Below, one piece after another: positions 1 to 7,087 of a DNA stretch of 9,344 bases (positions within the stretch are counted from its first letter, which is position 1; every line of letters begins with the position of its first letter). Made by a program: the position numbers and the translations under genes. Origin of the DNA: CABHOJ01 sp965649545 (GTDB lineage Bacteria > Pseudomonadota > Gammaproteobacteria > Burkholderiales > Methylophilaceae). The notes under the pieces were generated by a model. The model saw only the letters and a list, made by a program, of their open reading frames with translations. It ran no database searches and was not told where the DNA came from. The stretch is taken from positions 1-9,344 of the forward strand of contig CBFGLF010000072.1 of NCBI GenBank assembly GCA_965649545.1, read 5' to 3'.

Positions 1-610
1 GGCAGGCCTGCACACATTCGCCGCAGGTCACGCAGGTCGAGTCGCCCATGGGGTCACCCATATCGAACACGATCTCCGAATGTCGGCCGCGGAAGGCGTA
101 ACCGATGACGTCGTTGACCTGTTCCTCGCGGCACGCGCGTACACACCGCGTGCACTGGATACAGGCATCGAGATTGACCGCGATGGCGGTGTTGCTGAGG
201 TCGGGGCCGGGGGAGAGGCGCGGCGCGAAACGGGGTTGTCGCACGCCCATCTTCTCTGCCCAGTAGTTGAGCTCGTTGTCCGGTTTATAGGTGCGGTCCG
301 GCATGTCAGAAAGCAGCAGTTCCAGCACCATCTTCTGCGAGGCTATCGCGCGCGGGCTGACGGAGCTGACCTTCATATCGGCCTTGGGCGAGCGGCAGCA
401 GGAGGGTGCCAATACCCGCTCGCCGTCGATCTCGACCATGCACGACCGGCAATTGCCGTCCGGCCGCAGGCTCTCGCTGTAGCACAGATGCGGGATCTCC
501 ACGCCATGCCGTTTGGCGGCCTCGATGATGGTCTCGCCTTCGAACGCGACGACCGTCTCGCCGTTCAGCTCGAAACTGATGGTTTTGGGCAGGTAGGCGG
601 GCGCGTTCAT
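1..610 (-). CDS. fdhA: NAD-linked formate dehydrogenase, alpha subunit, N-terminal part (3' end beyond left edge)
   Basis: The first 203 residues of a NuoG-like iron-sulfur region are visible, read from ATG at 610 to the left edge with no stop. In such enzymes this region passes electrons from the W- or Mo-bis-MGD formate site to the diaphorase subunit. Seen: a plant-type [2Fe-2S] ferredoxin domain (residues about 8-85) with C43, C54, C57 and C71 (or C72); then two ferredoxin-type [4Fe-4S] motifs, C150-x2-C153-x2-C156-x3-C160 and C193-x2-C196-x2-C199-x3-C203. The His-Cys3 cluster motif usually found between these in NuoG and FdsA is not present. The start overlaps the stop of the upstream beta gene (ATGA, 607-610), so translational coupling is likely. 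The catalytic pterin domain is outside the window. The call therefore rests on the ferredoxin domains, the fused beta subunit and the adjoining fhc genes. A HoxU-like hydrogenase diaphorase subunit is the main alternative but fits the neighbours less well. Confidence 0.85.
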   Translation of the reverse strand, partial: MNAPAYLPKTISFELNGETVVAFEGETIIEAAKRHGVEIPHLCYSESLRPDGNCRSCMVEIDGERVLAPSCCRSPKADMKVSSVSPRAIASQKMVLELLLSDMPDRTYKPDNELNYWAEKMGVRQPRFAPRLSPGPDLSNTAIAVNLDACIQCTRCVRACREEQVNDVIGYAFRGRHSEIVFDMGDPMGDSTCVTCGECVQAC

Positions 611-2316
611 GCTGAAGCCCCGGCTTTCTCGCCTTCCAGCTCATGCGGGAAATACTTGATCACGCATTGCATGGGATTGGGGGCGGCCTGGCCCAGACCG
701 CAGATGGAGGCATCCATCATGGTGCCGGAGAGTTCGTTGAGCAGGGGTATATCCCAACGAGGCGCTTCCATCAGCGTCACGGCCTTGGCGGTGCCGCAAC
801 GGCAGGGCGTGCACTGGCCGCAGGATTCATCCTCGAAGAACTTCATGGCATTGAGCGCGAGGTCGCGTGCGCGGTCATGCTGCGAGAACACGATGAGGGC
901 GGCGGAGCCGATGAAACAGCCGTACTGGTTGAGGGTATCGAAATCCAGCGGTACGTCACCCAGGCTGGCCGGGAGGATGCCGCCCGAGGCGCCACCCGGA
1001 AAATAGCCATAGAAGTCGTGGCCGGGCTGCATGCCGCCGCAGTATTCGTCGATCAGCTCGCGCATGGTGATCCCTGCCGGGGCAAGGTGAACGCCGGGCT
1101 TGTTGACGCGGCCGGAAACAGAGAACGAACGCAGGCCGGTGCGGCCGTGCCGCCCTTGTGCCGTGAACCAGTCGGCACCTTTTTCGACGATCTCGCGCAC
1201 CCAGTAGACCGACTCCATGTTGTGTTCCAGCGTCGGGCGCCCGAACAGGCCCACCTCGGCAAGAAAGGGCGGACGTAGCCGAGGCATGCCGCGTTTGCCT
1301 TCGATGGATTCGACCATGGCCGACTCCTCACCGCAGATATAGGCGCCAGCGCCGCGACGCAGTTCGATAGGTGGCATGGCGGCAGGTGGATCGGCTGCCA
1401 GGCGGGCCAGTTCAGTTTCCAGGATCTGGCGACAGCCCGCGTATTCGTCGCGTAGATAGATCCAGATCTTCTCGATGCCGACGGCCCAGGCAGCGATCAG
1501 CATGCCTTCCAGGAAACGGTGCGGGTCGCGTTCCAGATAGTGCCGGTCCTTGAAGGTGCCGGGTTCGCCTTCGTCGATGTTGACCGCCATGTAACGTGGG
1601 GCGTCGTAGCCGCTGACGATGCGCCATTTTCGGCCGACCGGGAAACCGGCGCCGCCGAGGCCGCGCAGCCCGGAGTGTTCCATGACACTGATGAGCGCTT
1701 CCTGGGTGTGTTTGCCGGCGAGGCAGTCGCGATAGAGCTGGTAGCCGCCGTCAGCCAGATAAGCCTGGTAGCTAAGGTAGTCGGCGACAGGCGCTGTAGT
1801 CTCACGCGCCTCGACGGCGGCTTTGACGGTAGCGGGTTCGGCGTGGTCGATCGGGTTCTGGCCGACGATAGCGACCGGCGCATGCTGGCAACGGCCGACA
1901 CAGGGGACGGGCTGCACGCGGATGCCGTCGCCGAGCGTGGCCTCGAGTCTATCGATCAGGGTGCGTGCGCCATGCATCTCGCACGTCACAGAATCGCAGA
2001 CCCGCACCGTCAAGGCTGGCGGTGGCGTCTCGCCTTCGCGGACGACATCAAAGTGATGGTAAAAGGTGGCGACCTCGTAAGCCTCGGTTTGCGAGAGCTT
2101 CATTTCCGCGGCCAGCGCGGCGAGGTGTCGGGTCGAGATATGGCCGAAGGTATCCTGGAGCTTGTGCAGGTGTTCGATCAGCAGGTCAGGGGCGCGGGAA
2201 GCGTTGCCGAGCAATGCGAGGATCTCTGCTTGCGCCTGCGGATCGACGATACGACCCTTGGGTTTGCCTTGCCGGAACTTCAACTGCTGCTGAGAAATCA
2301 CTTTCACCTGCGACAT
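607..2316 (-). CDS. fdhB: NAD-linked formate dehydrogenase, beta (diaphorase) subunit, NuoE-NuoF fusion
   Basis: This 569-residue protein should carry FMN and reduce NAD+ with electrons from the alpha subunit, as a soluble cytoplasmic enzyme. The N-terminal third is a NuoE-like thioredoxin fold with [2Fe-2S] ligands C107, C112, C139 and C143. The rest is NuoF-like. It has a glycine-rich FMN/NADH segment GLRGLGGAGFP (216-226), a second binding stretch VNIDEGEPGTFKDR (245-258), GAYICGEES (324-332), and the [4Fe-4S] ligands C499, C502 and C505 with C539. Length and domain fusion match the beta subunit of the two-subunit tungsten formate dehydrogenase FDH1 of Methylobacterium (about 61 kDa) rather than the separate FdsG and FdsB of Mo-type enzymes. 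The start at 2316 has GAGG about 7 nt upstream and lies 33 nt after fhcC. The 3' end overlaps the alpha gene by 4 nt. One oddity is Cys507 right after the CxxCxxC motif. HoxF is the closest alternative family. Confidence 0.9.
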   Translation of the reverse strand: MSQVKVISQQQLKFRQGKPKGRIVDPQAQAEILALLGNASRAPDLLIEHLHKLQDTFGHISTRHLAALAAEMKLSQTEAYEVATFYHHFDVVREGETPPPALTVRVCDSVTCEMHGARTLIDRLEATLGDGIRVQPVPCVGRCQHAPVAIVGQNPIDHAEPATVKAAVEARETTAPVADYLSYQAYLADGGYQLYRDCLAGKHTQEALISVMEHSGLRGLGGAGFPVGRKWRIVSGYDAPRYMAVNIDEGEPGTFKDRHYLERDPHRFLEGMLIAAWAVGIEKIWIYLRDEYAGCRQILETELARLAADPPAAMPPIELRRGAGAYICGEESAMVESIEGKRGMPRLRPPFLAEVGLFGRPTLEHNMESVYWVREIVEKGADWFTAQGRHGRTGLRSFSVSGRVNKPGVHLAPAGITMRELIDEYCGGMQPGHDFYGYFPGGASGGILPASLGDVPLDFDTLNQYGCFIGSAALIVFSQHDRARDLALNAMKFFEDESCGQCTPCRCGTAKAVTLMEAPRWDIPLLNELSGTMMDASICGLGQAAPNPMQCVIKYFPHELEGEKAGASA

Positions 2317-2349
2317 GCTGCGACCTCGCTCCTGAATACTTGCTGCAAA

Positions 2350-3156
2350 CTACATGAGGATTAGAATTTCCCCTTTTCCGTCGTTCGCTATATCTCCTGC
2401 GTAGCGTTGTACACGGTTTTTATGGATCGTGGCAAATTTGCTGGGCAGATGCGCGAAGGACTTGAACATCAGGCTGAGGAACGGCAGGGTATGCGAACCG
2501 CAATCCTGGATGGTCGCATGCAGTTTCGGGGTCTCGGTCAGCAACAACGTGCCTCGCCGCATCCCATAACCCACGTAATCGCCGACCTTGCCCAGCACGC
2601 CGATGGTGCCGGCCAGCATGCGCGAAGCGCAATAACTGCCGACATCGCCTTCGATCAGGAGCAGACCGCGTCGCATCTGGTCGCCGACACGGTCACCGGC
2701 ATTGCCTTTGACGATCACGGTACCGCCACGCATGCCTTTGCGCTCACCTGCGATGGCTGCCGCCAGGAAATCCCCGACATTGCCGTGGATCTGGATCAGG
2801 CCGCCTGCCATGCCGCTGGCGACGAAAGCATCGGCATTGCCATGGACGACGATCTCGCCATTTTTCATCTGGAAGCCAACGTAGGAGCCGGCATCGCCAC
2901 GGACGGTGATGCGACCGGATCGCATGGCTTGACCGATGTTGTCGAGCTTGCTGCAGCTTTGCTCAAACACGATGTCGCTCGTGTCATCGCCACCGATATC
3001 GAATACGGTATCCGCGCGCAATTTGAAACGGCCGCTCTGCAATTCGGTTGCGGCGATCTCTGCCACAGACTTGCCCGCGAGCAAGTCCGGCGTCAATGGC
3101 GAGCAGTCGATGCGTTGTGCAGGCAACGACTTGAGTTTGAACGTCAATGCACTCAT
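2350..3156 (-). CDS. fhcC: Formyltransferase/hydrolase complex subunit C (FwdC/FmdC-like)
   Basis: Subunit C of the bacterial Fhc complex, which converts formyl-tetrahydromethanopterin to formate via a methylofuran carrier in the cytoplasm. The 268-residue protein has a central right-handed beta-helix (residues about 75-205) built from repeats of about 19-20 residues of the form GxxMxxGxIxVxGxxG. Examples are GQAMRSGRITVRG (75-87), GFQMKNGEIVVHG (94-106) and GYGMRRGTLLL (196-206). This fold is shared with archaeal FwdC and with the C-terminal domain of glutamate synthase, but length and position in the fhc cluster settle the identity. It is a structural subunit with no evident catalytic residues. 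The start ATG overlaps the fhcD stop as ATGA (3153-3156). A GGGAG ribosome binding site lies 8 nt upstream, inside the fhcD end. The TAG stop is 33 nt before the formate dehydrogenase beta gene, with no terminator between. Confidence 0.95.
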   Translation of the reverse strand: MSALTFKLKSLPAQRIDCSPLTPDLLAGKSVAEIAATELQSGRFKLRADTVFDIGGDDTSDIVFEQSCSKLDNIGQAMRSGRITVRGDAGSYVGFQMKNGEIVVHGNADAFVASGMAGGLIQIHGNVGDFLAAAIAGERKGMRGGTVIVKGNAGDRVGDQMRRGLLLIEGDVGSYCASRMLAGTIGVLGKVGDYVGYGMRRGTLLLTETPKLHATIQDCGSHTLPFLSLMFKSFAHLPSKFATIHKNRVQRYAGDIANDGKGEILILM

Positions 3157-4061
3157 GCCATGATCTCCCGCAGCTTGAAATGGAACTGGCCGAGCTTGCC
3201 GCCGTAATTACCGGCCGATATGCGTTGGATACCATTCTTGGCACCCAGTTCGCAGACGGCTTCCATGCCGACGCGCATGGCCTTGCGGATATCCGGGTCG
3301 GTGAGGCCGTCGATGACGATCTCCATCACCGATTCGATCTCGGGTGAGAGGTCGGTCTTCGTGATGCCCTTGAGCGTCGGGCAGAACGCGTCGTTGGTCG
3401 AAGCGATCAGGGTCTTGTACTTGGAGCCGACCTTGGAACCGGAGCGCACGACGCCGCCGGGGAAAGGCATGATGACGTTAGGGATCTTGCGCATGGCTTC
3501 GATGGCCGCTTCACAGGCCGCCAGCGCTTGTGGCTGGGATTCGGCGAGAATGAGGAAATTGCCGCCCCCTACCGCGCGCACCATACCAGTCGTTTCCTCG
3601 GTCATGAACTCGCCATCCATCACCGGCACACGCCAGTAGCGCTTGCCGCCGAATTGCTTGGAGATCTGGAAACCATCGCCGAAGAAACGCAGATTCTTGC
3701 CCAGGTTGATACGGGTGATCTCCGGGTAACCCTCGTCGATCCCGGAGAACGCTGCCGTGGTCGGGCAGGTCAGCACGCATTGCCCCATGCGGGTCTCGAG
3801 CTGTTTCATGAGCACGGCGCTCCCCATGGCGAATAGCAAGACGGAGATGCCGGGGCGGCCGTCCGGAGTCTCTTCCGGCGCGAGTTCGCGCTCGATGCCG
3901 GCCTCGACGCCGCAGGCGATGACCGATGTGGCGAACCCCGTCATCGCTGCTGCAGCATTACGCGCCCACTTGTGGTTCTGCGCGGTGATGATGACTCGTG
4001 TGCCGCGCATACCGAAGGCTTCGGCAAACGTGTCGTCTATTTGTACGCCGTTGATATTCAT
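3153..4061 (-). CDS. fhcD: Formylmethanofuran--tetrahydromethanopterin formyltransferase (Fhc subunit D, Ftr)
   Basis: This subunit transfers the formyl group from N5-formyl-H4MPT to the furan carrier (methylofuran in bacteria), giving the substrate that the A subunit hydrolyses to formate. The 302-residue protein is full length for the Ftr family and begins MNINGVQIDDTFAEAFGMRG, as Ftr proteins do. Further family-like stretches are AQNHKWARNAA (27-37), a glycine-rich GKRYWRVPVMDGEFMTEETTG run near residues 139-159, VGGGNFLILAESQPQAL near 164-180, the PFPGGVVRSGSKVGSKYK stretch near 199-216, and the C-terminal GNYGGKLGQFHFKLRE. No truncation is seen. The start shares one base with the fhcA stop (TAATG) and the stop overlaps the fhcC start (ATGA), so the subunits are probably made by coupled translation. 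In archaea Ftr is a free enzyme; in Fhc it is a stable complex member. Confidence 0.96.
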   Translation of the reverse strand: MNINGVQIDDTFAEAFGMRGTRVIITAQNHKWARNAAAAMTGFATSVIACGVEAGIERELAPEETPDGRPGISVLLFAMGSAVLMKQLETRMGQCVLTCPTTAAFSGIDEGYPEITRINLGKNLRFFGDGFQISKQFGGKRYWRVPVMDGEFMTEETTGMVRAVGGGNFLILAESQPQALAACEAAIEAMRKIPNVIMPFPGGVVRSGSKVGSKYKTLIASTNDAFCPTLKGITKTDLSPEIESVMEIVIDGLTDPDIRKAMRVGMEAVCELGAKNGIQRISAGNYGGKLGQFHFKLREIMA

Positions 4062-5737
4062 TATTCGGTTTTCTCCCGGCGGCCTTTACATTCATGCACC
4101 TGTACGCGGCCACGACCGCCGTCTGCGATCTCGTCGTCGCTGATCTTGTAGTGTTCCATGTTCATGGTGTGATAGCGCTCGAAATATTGCTTGAGGTCTT
4201 TTTCGATGCCGCGGTCGAACTCGGGTTTGACCGTATGCGTCGTGCCCCAGGTGACCTTGACCACCTGCCCATTACGCACGACCAGTTCGCCATCCTTGAA
4301 CACATAATCGGGTTTGGAGAACATCTTCTCGCGGTCGGCATCATCGGTGTAGACCGTGATGTCGGCGGCCGCACCGACGCCCAGATGACCGCGGTCATGC
4401 AGGCCGACCAGTTTGGCGGCACCGGCACGCGTCATGATGGCGATCTCGTACAGGCTGTATTCGCGATCAAGGCTTGAGAGCGTGCTCATGGCCTGCGCGT
4501 CGAGGTTGAGCTTGGTGAACATGTCGTTACGGAAGCTCTTGTCCATCAACAGGCGGATCAGGTGCGGATAGCTCGTGAACGGCGCACCGTTCGGGTGATC
4601 GGTGGTGAGGAAGATACGCCAGGGGTCGTCCACCAGCAGGAATATCTCGAGGCCGATCGCCCATTGCAGCGCATTGACGAAATTCTGGTCCTTATACTTG
4701 AAAGGCACCACGCCACAGCCGGCATCGCACTCGATATCCATGATCACCGACTTGTTCGGGCTGGCGTGTCCGGCGTTGGCGAACTGGCGCATATTGTCGC
4801 CTGAAGCGGTGACGGTCTGGCCGAACAGGATCTGGCCGACATCGGCCGAGATATGCTTGTGCTTGTTGATAGCCTCGGCGATGGCCGCCGCACCGGAGGA
4901 GAACTTACGGTCGCCTTCAGTCCCGTAGCTGTGGAACTGGATGTGCGTCAGGTGCAAGGGATAGCCTTCGGAAGCGCCCATGGTCTTGAGCGTCGTCTCG
5001 ACGTTGCCGGGCACGCCCAGGTTGTTGCCATGCACATGCAGCGGATGGGGGACACCCAGCTCGTGCACGGCACGCGACAGCGCCTTGATCACCTCACGTG
5101 GCGACACCTGGTAATGCACGTTGAGTTCGTCGAGATCGAGCGCGCGCTGATTGAACTTGAAGGCGCTGATGCCGCCCGGATTGACCACCTTGATGCCCAT
5201 GGCCTGGCTGGCATGCATGGTCCACGCGACATAGTCGTTGATGGCATTCTGGTCCTGCTTGGCGGCCAGCATGCGCAGGAAGTAATCATCGCTGCCGATC
5301 ATGGCGTAGCCGCCCTTGTCGATGATGGGCGTATCGCCCATCTCGAGGTGGGTCTGGCGCGCATTCACCGCCATCATCGCCGGTTCGAATCCGGCGGTAT
5401 AGCCCATCTCGGCATACCGGTATCCCGTGGTCAGCGTAGACGGTGCGGCGTGGCCGCAGCCGGCACGACAGAATTCGGTGTGGATGGCCGGATCGGCGCG
5501 GTGATCTTCCGGCAGCATGGTGCGGGCGATGTTGACCTTGCCGCCGCCGATGTGGGTGTGCATGTCGATGGCGCCGGACATGACGACCTTGCCGCGCAGG
5601 TCATATTCCTGGTCGACCTTCTCGCCATCACGGGGTCTTTCGATGATGCGTCCATCGCGTACATAGAGGTCCATGACCTTGCCATCGACCTGATGGGCAG
5701 GGTCGTAGACGGTGCCGCCGGTGAGTTTGATGAGCAT
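4061..5737 (-). CDS. fhcA: Formyltransferase/hydrolase complex subunit A (FwdA-like amidohydrolase)
   Basis: This is the hydrolase subunit of Fhc, which cleaves formyl-methylofuran to formate. It is a 558-residue amidohydrolase of the dihydroorotase/urease superfamily. Visible metal-site candidates are H60 and H62 in DMHTHIGGGKVN (58-69), the likely carboxylated lysine K183 in GIKVVNPGG (181-189), histidines in PLHVHGNN (232-239) and LTHIQFHS (263-270), and the terminal Asp380 in LTTDHPNG (377-384). Assignment of each to a particular metal ligand follows the archaeal FwdA pattern and is inference. The Cys-rich CRAGCGHAAPSTLTTGYRY stretch (90-108) is also typical of FwdA/FhcA. The gene abuts fhcB with no spacing (TAAATG), and an AGGA motif sits 9 nt before the ATG within the fhcB end. 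The C-terminus is strongly charged. No frameshift or missing catalytic residue was noticed. Confidence 0.96.
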   Translation of the reverse strand: MLIKLTGGTVYDPAHQVDGKVMDLYVRDGRIIERPRDGEKVDQEYDLRGKVVMSGAIDMHTHIGGGKVNIARTMLPEDHRADPAIHTEFCRAGCGHAAPSTLTTGYRYAEMGYTAGFEPAMMAVNARQTHLEMGDTPIIDKGGYAMIGSDDYFLRMLAAKQDQNAINDYVAWTMHASQAMGIKVVNPGGISAFKFNQRALDLDELNVHYQVSPREVIKALSRAVHELGVPHPLHVHGNNLGVPGNVETTLKTMGASEGYPLHLTHIQFHSYGTEGDRKFSSGAAAIAEAINKHKHISADVGQILFGQTVTASGDNMRQFANAGHASPNKSVIMDIECDAGCGVVPFKYKDQNFVNALQWAIGLEIFLLVDDPWRIFLTTDHPNGAPFTSYPHLIRLLMDKSFRNDMFTKLNLDAQAMSTLSSLDREYSLYEIAIMTRAGAAKLVGLHDRGHLGVGAAADITVYTDDADREKMFSKPDYVFKDGELVVRNGQVVKVTWGTTHTVKPEFDRGIEKDLKQYFERYHTMNMEHYKISDDEIADGGRGRVQVHECKGRREKTE

Positions 5738-7012
5738 TTATTGCAATCCTGATTCTATGGCTGCCAGGACCGCGGCCAACGAGGGCAGGGGGGTCTGGCG
5801 TAACTGCTGAAGCGGCAACGAGACTGAGCTATCGCTGCGGAACTGGATCCCCTTGATCTCGATTCCAGGCGTCGCGACGGGGATGAACACGGCGGGCTCC
5901 TTGGCGAACCGGGTCGCGGGATGCCCGATGACGATCTGCGGTACGGTGTTGTCCGGCGGCAAGCGCGTGGGGCTGTAGCTATTGATCCAGACGAGCACAT
6001 CGGCCTCGCCCTCGCTCAGCAGCCGTTTAGTGTCGTAATGGTACGGGTCGTAATCCGGATGGTCGCGGCGGTACGAGCTGCGCAGCGGATAACCGCTGAT
6101 CCAGGCGCTGGTGTTGTAGGCGCCGACATCACCTTCGTTGCCGCTCAAGGGCAGGCCGGAGCAGCGGGTGGTCTTGTTGATGTCTGCGACAAGCCCAGTG
6201 ATGTTCTGGATGGCTAGCTCCGCATGCGGGAAATCCAGTGCCGTCGCCGACCAGGCGATGACGCCATATTTCGCGGCTTTGAGACGCTCCGCGAGCTGAT
6301 TCAGGGACGCGGTCGGGATGCCTGCGACCTCCGTCGCGACAAGTGTCTTGCCGGCTGCGATGGCGCGCAGTGCCGCCAATACCTCTGGCAGGCGATCGAG
6401 ATCGCAGGGCAGCGTTTCAGGGCGCTTGCCGGAAGGCGAGACGCCTGCGCTGGTATCGAGATCGCGTCCGCCGAGATAGACGACTTCACGCGTGCCGGTA
6501 TCCTGGCCGAACAGGGTCTCCTGGTTCCACACCATGCGTTCGAAGAAACGGGGGAAGCTGCTGACGATATCGGTACCGATGATGACCAGCAGGTCGACCC
6601 GGTTGCGCACTTCGGTCAGCGTGGTGGTCTGCCAGCCGGAGTTCTGTAGCACCAGCAGGTTGCGCATCGAGCTGTAACCGTTCATGTGGTCCAGGGTGGC
6701 CCCTGCCGTGCCGGCAAGATCCATGACCGCGCGCATACCCTTGATATCGGTGGCGAGGCCGCCGATCAGCGGATGTCTGGCTTGGGCGATTAGCTCGGTC
6801 GCCTTGGCGACCGCAAGGTCCAGGGTCGTGGTCTCGCCATGGATGCGCGGTGTGGATTCGGCAGGGGCTTGTTCGAAGAAAGCACGGCTCTTGGCGCAGC
6901 CCTTGTCGGTGACTTGGAGTCGTCCATCCTGCGCGGCGACCGAGAGGTCATCGCACAGCAGACCGCAAGCGGGGCAGGTAACGGCGGTCAGCGTTTCAGC
7001 GGGTGTATTCAT
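5738..7012 (-). CDS. fhcB: Formyltransferase/hydrolase complex subunit B (FwdB/FmdB-like, no redox pterin site)
   Basis: This is the bacterial counterpart of the molybdopterin/tungstopterin subunit of archaeal formylmethanofuran dehydrogenase. Bacterial Fhc is not a redox enzyme, so this 424-residue protein is thought to be mainly structural. Seen: an N-terminal Cys motif TCPACGLLCDDLSV with C13, C16 and C20 plus C39, the arrangement that binds a [4Fe-4S] cluster in FwdB. The stretch TLDHMNGYSSMRN near residues 106-118 has no cysteine where archaeal FwdB/FmdB carry the Cys or Sec that ligates the metal. ATG at 7012 is the only reasonable start, because an in-frame TAA lies at 7022-7024 and no later ATG precedes the Cys motif. 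No strong ribosome binding site precedes it, and the leader contains inverted repeats. It is the first gene of the fhcBADC set, 75 nt after ppsR, and its stop directly abuts the fhcA start. Confidence 0.93.
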   Translation of the reverse strand: MNTPAETLTAVTCPACGLLCDDLSVAAQDGRLQVTDKGCAKSRAFFEQAPAESTPRIHGETTTLDLAVAKATELIAQARHPLIGGLATDIKGMRAVMDLAGTAGATLDHMNGYSSMRNLLVLQNSGWQTTTLTEVRNRVDLLVIIGTDIVSSFPRFFERMVWNQETLFGQDTGTREVVYLGGRDLDTSAGVSPSGKRPETLPCDLDRLPEVLAALRAIAAGKTLVATEVAGIPTASLNQLAERLKAAKYGVIAWSATALDFPHAELAIQNITGLVADINKTTRCSGLPLSGNEGDVGAYNTSAWISGYPLRSSYRRDHPDYDPYHYDTKRLLSEGEADVLVWINSYSPTRLPPDNTVPQIVIGHPATRFAKEPAVFIPVATPGIEIKGIQFRSDSSVSLPLQQLRQTPLPSLAAVLAAIESGLQ

Positions 7013-7059
7013 GACGACATTTTAACACCCAAGCGGGTGCTTCGACTTCAGGGTGTTAA
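7001..7059 (-). promoter_or_regulatory. Structured leader/operator-like repeats before fhcB
   Basis: The gap between ppsR and fhcB holds a perfect 9-bp inverted repeat, TTAACACCC (7022-7030) and GGGTGTTAA (7051-7059), with a 20-nt spacer. Related half-elements lie at 7035-7040 (GGGTGC on the plus strand) and 7001-7006 (GGGTGT, inside fhcB codons 3-4). In minus-strand RNA, the single GGGUGU at 7030-7025 can pair with any of three CACCC partners: upstream, local (tetraloop GCUU) or downstream around the start codon. No T-run follows the stem in either direction, so an intrinsic terminator is unlikely. It could be an RNA structure controlling fhcB translation, or a protein operator. Function is inferred only. 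Confidence 0.45.
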
Positions 7060-7087
7060 GGAAAAACGCTTGAGGCAACAGACCGGC

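Noticed and set aside
1..2316. NAD-reducing hydrogenase HoxF-HoxU
   Set aside because: HoxF is also a NuoE-NuoF fusion and HoxU has similar clusters, but the neighbouring fhc genes and the length of the beta subunit favour formate dehydrogenase. The catalytic domain off the left edge would settle it.
4853..5752. Long plus-strand open frame (299 residues) opposite fhcA
   Set aside because: It lies wholly antisense to a well-conserved gene, has no recognisable domain, and is expected from GC-rich codon use. The same applies to plus-strand frames at 80-1006, 1519-2364, 2407-3207 and 6839-7594.
2350..7012. Archaeal formylmethanofuran dehydrogenase operon (methanogen origin)
   Set aside because: FhcB lacks the metal-ligand Cys/Sec, an Ftr gene is built into the cluster, no polyferredoxin genes are present, and the flanking genes are bacterial (PpsR, NAD-type formate dehydrogenase).
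7013..7087. Intrinsic terminator between ppsR and fhcB
   Set aside because: The 9-bp inverted repeat is not followed by a T-run on either strand, and the TTTTT at 7062-7066 (minus strand) precedes rather than follows the stem.
7013..7087. Sigma-70 promoter for fhcB
   Set aside because: TTGCCT is present near 7073-7078 on the minus strand, but no acceptable -10 hexamer is found at 16-18 nt, so no promoter is called.
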